In this document: positions 31,153-35,878 of the stretch, in pieces
Numbering within the stretch: position 1 is the stretch's first letter
How the letters are laid out: each line of letters opens with the position of its first letter
NCBI GenBank assembly: GCA_028227525.1
Contig: JAOJAE010000011.1
Coordinates: 1-35,878 of the forward strand
DNA length: 35,878 nucleotides
Source: Candidatus Pelagibacter sp.
GTDB lineage: Bacteria; Pseudomonadota; Alphaproteobacteria; Pelagibacterales; Pelagibacteraceae
Direction: 5' to 3'
The notes under the pieces: generated by a model
Databases searched by the model: none
Told to the model about the DNA's origin: nothing
Seen by the model: the letters and a program-made list of their open reading frames with translations, nothing else
Made by a program: the position numbers and the translations under genes

Positions 31153-33228
31153 TTAAATTTTTTCTGATATCTTTAAAGCAAATGCATAATCGATTGCAAT
31201 TTCTTCAATAGCCCCATCTCTTCCAGATTTTCCACCATGACCTGCATTCATTTCTGTTTTTAAAAGCAGTAAATTATTATCAGTTTTATATTCTCTTAAT
31301 TTTGCGGTGAATTTTGCTGGTTCATCAAATAAAACTCTATTATCACTTAAACTGGTAGTTATTAATATATGAGGATAATCCATCTTTTTAATATTATTAT
31401 AAGGGGCATAAGAAAATATATAATCAAAATGCTCTTTATTATCTTTAGCATTTCCAAATTCATCAAACTCTCCAACCGTTAAGGGTAGAGAGTGGTCAAG
31501 ATTGGTCGTTAGAGAGTCTACGAATGGCACAGCCATAATTATTCCTAGAAATAATTCTGGAGCTTGATTAACCACTGCACCCATTAATAAACCTCCTGCA
31601 GATCCACCCATACCAATTATTTTTCCCTTAGAAGAATATTTTTGATCAATTAAATATTTTGCAGCATAGATATAGTCTTCAAAGCTATTTTTCTTGTTTG
31701 TAAGTTTTCCCTCTTTCCACCACTTCATCCCTTTTTCCATACCACCTCTAATATGTGCAGTTGCCCAAATGATATCCCGATCAATTAAACTCAATCTTGT
31801 AGATGAAAAATTTGGACTCATAGAACTACCGTATGAACCATATCCATAAAGCAATAAGTTTGCCGAACCATCAATTTTAGTTTTTTTATGTCTGGTAATT
31901 GTTAAGGGTACTAATCTTCCATCATGTGATTTATATTCTATCCTTTCAACAATATAATCATCTGGGTTGTGACCAGATGGTATCTCCTGTTCTTTAACAA
32001 GTTTTTTTGATTTATTATCTAAATTATATAAATAAACTCTTGATGGAGTTTTAGGAGACGAGTAACCAAGATATACTTCGTTAGTATTTCTATCTCTCTG
32101 CACCAAAGAAATACCTGGCACATAAATATTTTCTTCAGAAAATAATAATTCTTCTTCTAATCCTGTTGAAATATTTCTAACAAATAATTTGTCTAATGCA
32201 TTAGAAGTTTCAGATCGAATGATCCAATCGTTTAAAAAAGTTAACCCACCTATCAAAACCTCATCTCTTGAAGGAATAAATGTTTTCCATTCTTGATTAA
32301 TTAGATTGTCAGAAATATCAATTTTAAAATCTTCTGCATCTTTGTTTGTATGATTGTAAAATTTCCCATCCCAAGAACTTACTGAATAAAGAATGCCTTT
32401 TTCTCTTTTCATTATTAACTTAGGAGTAGGATTTTTTTCATCTACTCCAAAATAATATTGCTCGGATGTGTTATGATCAGATGTATTAATAAAATAATAT
32501 TTTTCATCAGAACTTAAACCAATACTAACCGTGAACGCTTCACTTGTTTCATCAAATATTAATTGATCTTGGTCTTTAAAATTTCCAATCTCGTGTCTAT
32601 ATATTTTTCTTGCTCGGTGATTTTCATCAAGTTTAGAATAAAAAATAAATTTATCATCTAAGCTAAATGTTATTCCCCCTGAAGTTTCAGAAATTTCTTT
32701 TGTTATGATCTTATTGTTTTCAATATTTCTTATAAAAATTGTATAATATTCTGAACCTTTAGTATCTAGAGAATATCCTAAATATTTATCATTGTGACTT
32801 ACTTCTAAATCACCAACACCAAAATATTCAACACCTAGAATTTCCTTTTCTTTATCTCCATTCCAAATTTCCTCAACTTCATCTGAATTAATTTTCTTTC
32901 TTAGCTTTATTGAATAATTGCCAGTTTTAGTTGTCTTGGTCCAATATTCATAGGTGTGATCTCTATAAGGCAAAGACTCATCATCTAATTTTATTCTTCC
33001 TTTAATTTCGTCAAATATTTTTTTTTGTAAAGGCTTTGTGTTCTCTAAATGGTGATCAGTATATTTATTTTCTTCTTCTAGATAATTCTTTACTTCAGGT
33101 AAAAGTTTACTCTTATCTCTAAGTACCTCTAAAATATTTTTTTGGTGTATCCAGCTATAATCATCCTGCCATGTAACATCATGACATGATTTTAATTCTG
33201 GTTTTTTTTCAAGATATGGTATTTTCAT
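31153..33228 (-). CDS. ptrB: Oligopeptidase B (S9A prolyl-oligopeptidase family)
   Basis: A 691-residue serine peptidase. An N-terminal beta-propeller (about 60-400) is followed by an alpha/beta-hydrolase domain. YGYGSYG and WATAHIRGGMEKGMKWW are the oxyanion-side motifs, and the nucleophile is S543 in GMGGSAGG. The aspartate lies in LSDNRVLFDEPAK and the histidine in MNAGHGGKSGR. The EFG-type VGEFDEFGN segment and the GEFDE acidic residues match oligopeptidase B, which cuts short peptides after Arg/Lys. No signal peptide is seen, so it is cytoplasmic. ATG at 33228. The neighbouring J-domain gene starts 14 bp away in the opposite direction. Length is typical (about 690). Confidence 0.94.
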   Translation of the reverse strand: MKIPYLEKKPELKSCHDVTWQDDYSWIHQKNILEVLRDKSKLLPEVKNYLEEENKYTDHHLENTKPLQKKIFDEIKGRIKLDDESLPYRDHTYEYWTKTTKTGNYSIKLRKKINSDEVEEIWNGDKEKEILGVEYFGVGDLEVSHNDKYLGYSLDTKGSEYYTIFIRNIENNKIITKEISETSGGITFSLDDKFIFYSKLDENHRARKIYRHEIGNFKDQDQLIFDETSEAFTVSIGLSSDEKYYFINTSDHNTSEQYYFGVDEKNPTPKLIMKREKGILYSVSSWDGKFYNHTNKDAEDFKIDISDNLINQEWKTFIPSRDEVLIGGLTFLNDWIIRSETSNALDKLFVRNISTGLEEELLFSEENIYVPGISLVQRDRNTNEVYLGYSSPKTPSRVYLYNLDNKSKKLVKEQEIPSGHNPDDYIVERIEYKSHDGRLVPLTITRHKKTKIDGSANLLLYGYGSYGSSMSPNFSSTRLSLIDRDIIWATAHIRGGMEKGMKWWKEGKLTNKKNSFEDYIYAAKYLIDQKYSSKGKIIGMGGSAGGLLMGAVVNQAPELFLGIIMAVPFVDSLTTNLDHSLPLTVGEFDEFGNAKDNKEHFDYIFSYAPYNNIKKMDYPHILITTSLSDNRVLFDEPAKFTAKLREYKTDNNLLLLKTEMNAGHGGKSGRDGAIEEIAIDYAFALKISEKI

Positions 33229-33242
33229 TACTAGGGAAATAT

Positions 33243-33746
33243 ATGAATATAATAATTTATACAGTATTAATTTTGGTCGCTTTATATTTTTTATTAAGGT
33301 TTTTTGGGGCTATAAATTCAAAAAAAATATCACAAGGTGTAAGAATATTATTATTTATTGGTTTAATAGCTATCGCAATTTTATTTGCTGTCGCGGGCAA
33401 ATTTTTATTAACTTTACCACTAACAATTGCAAGCTTGGCTTTATTAAAATTAAAAGGTCTTTCTTTTTTTCAATTAATTTCACTATTCCGTTTAATTCAA
33501 ACTCTTAGAAATTCTGGAAGATTTTCATTTAATAATAAAAATGTTTCTAATTCTAATACAATGACTACTTCAGAAGCGTATAAAATATTAAATCTTAATC
33601 CGTCTCAAAAAATCACAAAAGAAGATGTTAATAGGGCATATATTAAAATACAAAAAAAAATTCATCCTGATATTTCACCAGAAACTTCAAGACTTTCATC
33701 TATAGTTAATGAAGCAAAAGAAATTGTTATAAAGGATTTATCTTAA
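33243..33746 (+). CDS. Membrane-anchored J-domain protein
   Basis: A 167-residue protein. Hydrophobic segments lie at about 3-21, 33-53 and 55-70, followed by a short linker and a C-terminal J-like domain (about 107-165): TMTTSEAYKILNLNP, the helix EDVNRAYIKIQKKI and the HPD triad at 141-143, needed to stimulate Hsp70 ATPase. TM segments ahead of a C-terminal J domain are the arrangement of alphaproteobacterial DnaJ-like proteins related to mitochondrial Tim14/Pam18. It may recruit DnaK to the inner membrane; clients are unknown. The frame is open to an ATG at 33186 inside ptrB, but the ATG at 33243, preceded by AGGGA, begins the first helix and is preferred. Confidence 0.8.
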   Translation: MNIIIYTVLILVALYFLLRFFGAINSKKISQGVRILLFIGLIAIAILFAVAGKFLLTLPLTIASLALLKLKGLSFFQLISLFRLIQTLRNSGRFSFNNKNVSNSNTMTTSEAYKILNLNPSQKITKEDVNRAYIKIQKKIHPDISPETSRLSSIVNEAKEIVIKDLS

Positions 33747-33791
33747 TTGATTAGGCCTTTACTAAATCTTTTTTTTATATAAGTTTTATTT

Positions 33792-34676
33792 ATGAGTAAA
33801 ATTAATGGCATATATGCAGCTTCCATGTCTGTTATCAACAATGATTTATCATTAGATGTTAAAAAAACAATTAAACATGCAGAGATGATTATCGATCAAG
33901 GTTGCCATGGTGTTGCAATATTTGGTAGTACAGGTCAAGCTCAGTTAATATCAATTAGCGAGAAAATAAATTTATTTAACCAATTATCTACAAGTAAATA
34001 TAAAGAAAAATATATAATAGGAACTGGTTTAAATTCTTTAAGTGAAACTATAAATTTAATTGGTGTAGCTAGGTCATTGAATTTTAAAAAATTTTTAATC
34101 ATGCCACCAGCATTTTATAAATATTCAGATCATAATGTTATTAGTTTTTATTCAAAAATTATTGATGCATATCCAGAGTGTGAAATAGTACTTTATAATT
34201 TTGAAAAATTATGTGGATACAAGTTTACTGTAGAGTGTGTTCAAGAATTAGTAAAATTATTTCCAGAGCAAATTATTGGCGTTAAAGATAGTTCATACAA
34301 TCTTTTTGAAAATCTAGAAATAGATAATTTTTCAATTTTACCAGGATCAGAGTCTAAATTATTGAAAGGATTAGAACTTGGGTGTTCTGGAATAATTACA
34401 GCAACTTGTAATGTTACATCAGCATTAGCAAGAAAAGTATATGATGATTTTTTTGATAAAAATGAACAAACAGTCAATCAAAAGCTTTGTGATGTCAGAA
34501 ATACATTTGAAAAATATAATCTAATATCTGGACTTCATACTTATTATTCAAAAAATGATTTAATTTATAAGAATGTTTTACCACCATTATCGATTTTAAA
34601 TTCTAAAGAAGAAAAGGAGTTAATTGATAATTTAGAAAAATTAGATTTTTCTACAAAACCAACAATGGCGGCTTGA
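33792..34676 (+). CDS. DapA/NAL-superfamily aldolase or lyase, not DapA itself
   Basis: A 294-residue TIM-barrel class I aldolase-type enzyme. Schiff-base lysine K165 is in IIGVKDSS and general-base tyrosine Y135 in IVLYNFE. The substrate-carboxylate loop reads GSTGQ (45-49), where true dihydrodipicolinate synthase has GTTGE. GTGLNSLSETINLIGVAR and MPPAFYKY are family blocks. The family condenses or cleaves pyruvate-type substrates (dihydrodipicolinate, 2-keto-3-deoxy acids, N-acetylneuraminate); the altered loop and YNF instead of YNVP suggest a different substrate, which I cannot name. Its stop is one base before the cfa start. Confidence 0.82.
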   Translation: MSKINGIYAASMSVINNDLSLDVKKTIKHAEMIIDQGCHGVAIFGSTGQAQLISISEKINLFNQLSTSKYKEKYIIGTGLNSLSETINLIGVARSLNFKKFLIMPPAFYKYSDHNVISFYSKIIDAYPECEIVLYNFEKLCGYKFTVECVQELVKLFPEQIIGVKDSSYNLFENLEIDNFSILPGSESKLLKGLELGCSGIITATCNVTSALARKVYDDFFDKNEQTVNQKLCDVRNTFEKYNLISGLHTYYSKNDLIYKNVLPPLSILNSKEEKELIDNLEKLDFSTKPTMAA

Positions 34677-34677
34677 A

Positions 34678-35868
34678 ATGCAATTAGCTAGATTTCTTAA
34701 TAGTGTGTTTAAGAAAGATGGTTTTATCTTGGAAGATGCCTATTCTAAAAATTATATTATTGGAACACCTAAGAGTGATAAGCCAATTAAGATTAAAATT
34801 TTAAATAAAAAACTTCATTACAAATTATTGTTTCAGCCAGATTTATATTTTGGTGAAGCTTATACTGATGGAGATTTAGTAATTGAAAATGGAAGTTTGA
34901 GTGATTTTTTAGATTTAGCTTTAATGAATTTTGGAAGAAATGACCTTAACTTATTTAGTTATTTAATAAATAGATTAAGAGGATCTTATAGATACTTAAC
35001 TAATTTCAATTTTATTAAAAAATCTAAAATGAATGTATCTCATCATTATGATATTTCAGATGATCTTTATGACTTATTCTTAGACCCTAAAAGACAATAT
35101 TCGTGTGCATATTTCAAAAATAAAAACGATACACTTGAAGAGGCTCAAAATAATAAAATTCAGCATATAATCAAAAAATTAAATATAAAGCCTAATCAGA
35201 AAGTTTTAGATATTGGCTGTGGTTGGGGGTCCTTAGCTATTGATATAGCTCAAACTGCCAATTGTGAGGTTACAGGAATAACATTGTCTGAAAATCAATT
35301 TAATTATTGTAATAAGAAAGCAAAAGAACTTAATTTAGAAAACCAGCTTACATTTAAATTGGTAGATTACCGACAGCTTAACGAAAAATTTGACAGAATT
35401 GTAAGTGTTGGAATGTTTGAACATGTTGGTAGAAAATTTTATAAGAAATTTTTCAAGCAAATTGATAATTTATTGAGTGATGATGGGGTATCCTTGGTTC
35501 ACACAATAGGCTCAGTAAATCCACCTAGAGACCCTCATCCATGGATAACCAAATATATTTTTCCTGGTGGTTATACTCCAAGTTTGAGTGAAGTAACTAC
35601 ACCTATTGAAAAAGCTGGGTTAATTGTCTCTGACATTGAGGTCTTAAGACTTCATTATTCACATACATTAAGACATTGGAAAGAAAACTGCATTAACAAT
35701 AAAGAAAAAATTATTGAAATGTTTGATGAAAAGTTTTTTAGAATGTGGGAATTTTATTTAGCTGGATGTGAAATGGCATTTAAGTGGGGCGACCAGGTTG
35801 TATATCAGTTTCAACTTACAAAAAATTATACCTCAACCCCAGTAACAAGAGACTATATTTATCAATAA
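34678..35868 (+). CDS. cfa: Cyclopropane-fatty-acyl-phospholipid synthase
   Basis: A 396-residue SAM-dependent enzyme that adds a methylene bridge to double bonds of membrane phospholipid acyl chains. HHYDISDDLYDLFLD (122-136) and QYSCAYF (140-146) with the family cysteine C143 come first. The SAM loop LDIGCGWGSLA (177-187) follows, then GITLSENQFNY and VSVGMFEHVG. The C terminus has YIFPGGYTPS, LRHWKENC and WEFYLAGCEMAFKWG. Length is close to E. coli Cfa (382). The product S-adenosylhomocysteine would be cleared by AhcY. Related methyltransferases that only methylate lipids exist, but the cysteine-containing motif and length favour Cfa. It starts one base after the aldolase gene and ends 10 bp before the window edge. 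Confidence 0.92.
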   Translation: MQLARFLNSVFKKDGFILEDAYSKNYIIGTPKSDKPIKIKILNKKLHYKLLFQPDLYFGEAYTDGDLVIENGSLSDFLDLALMNFGRNDLNLFSYLINRLRGSYRYLTNFNFIKKSKMNVSHHYDISDDLYDLFLDPKRQYSCAYFKNKNDTLEEAQNNKIQHIIKKLNIKPNQKVLDIGCGWGSLAIDIAQTANCEVTGITLSENQFNYCNKKAKELNLENQLTFKLVDYRQLNEKFDRIVSVGMFEHVGRKFYKKFFKQIDNLLSDDGVSLVHTIGSVNPPRDPHPWITKYIFPGGYTPSLSEVTTPIEKAGLIVSDIEVLRLHYSHTLRHWKENCINNKEKIIEMFDEKFFRMWEFYLAGCEMAFKWGDQVVYQFQLTKNYTSTPVTRDYIYQ

Positions 35869-35878
35869 TTTATTGATA

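Noticed and set aside
1..35878. tRNA genes, CRISPR arrays, IS elements or prophage
   Set aside because: No cloverleaf-like GC-rich segment, spaced direct repeats, transposase or integrase was seen on reading both strands; gene content is core metabolism throughout.

Overview
The window reads as a piece of a streamlined SAR11-type (Pelagibacterales) alphaproteobacterial chromosome. By eye it is about 70% A+T, and 36 genes are packed with overlaps or gaps of a few bases. No stretch over 300 bases lacks a gene, and I see no rRNA, tRNA, insertion sequence, prophage or CRISPR array. The alphaproteobacterial assignment rests on a RegA/ActR regulator, a ChvI/ChvG pair followed by ahcY-tsaE-amgK-murU, a class I lysyl-tRNA synthetase, and ornithine decarboxylase beside a deoxyhypusine-synthase-like protein.

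Left part (1-11.1 kb): a minus-strand block holds a truncated NlpC/P60 hydrolase gene, the AmpG muropeptide permease and the TrkH potassium transporter. A plus-strand run follows: lysK, pyrD, rpmB and a queuosine-precursor transporter. Next is a minus-strand polyamine operon (ornithine decarboxylase, DHS-like protein, agmatinase-type ureohydrolase), divergent from regA, and then bioY.

Middle (11.1-20.4 kb): polA, chvI-chvG, ahcY, and a tightly overlapped tsaE-amgK-murU run that meets gpmA tail to tail. AmpG, the NlpC protein, a lipoprotein lytic transglycosylase and AmgK/MurU together suggest uptake and anabolic re-use of cell-wall sugars.

Right part (20.4-35.9 kb): the transglycosylase, a minus-strand run of msrA, sseA, an RND adaptor and an RND pump, a DMT permease overlapping an AlkA-family glycosylase, a DUF1330 protein, and a purine-salvage pair (phosphoribosyltransferase facing an NCS2 permease across a bidirectional terminator). 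Then come a small lipoprotein, a small heat-shock protein, oligopeptidase B, a membrane J-protein, a DapA-superfamily aldolase and a cyclopropane-fatty-acid synthase.

The most notable signals are regulatory or structural. (i) hsp20 has a heat-shock-sigma-like promoter and a short leader whose last hairpin resembles a ROSE RNA thermometer, with a G bulged opposite the Shine-Dalgarno. (ii) The RND adaptor lacks the coiled-coil hairpin. (iii) ChvI has an altered Lys-Pro loop. (iv) Several candidate promoters would give leaderless or nearly leaderless mRNAs. No wholly new multi-gene system was recognised.
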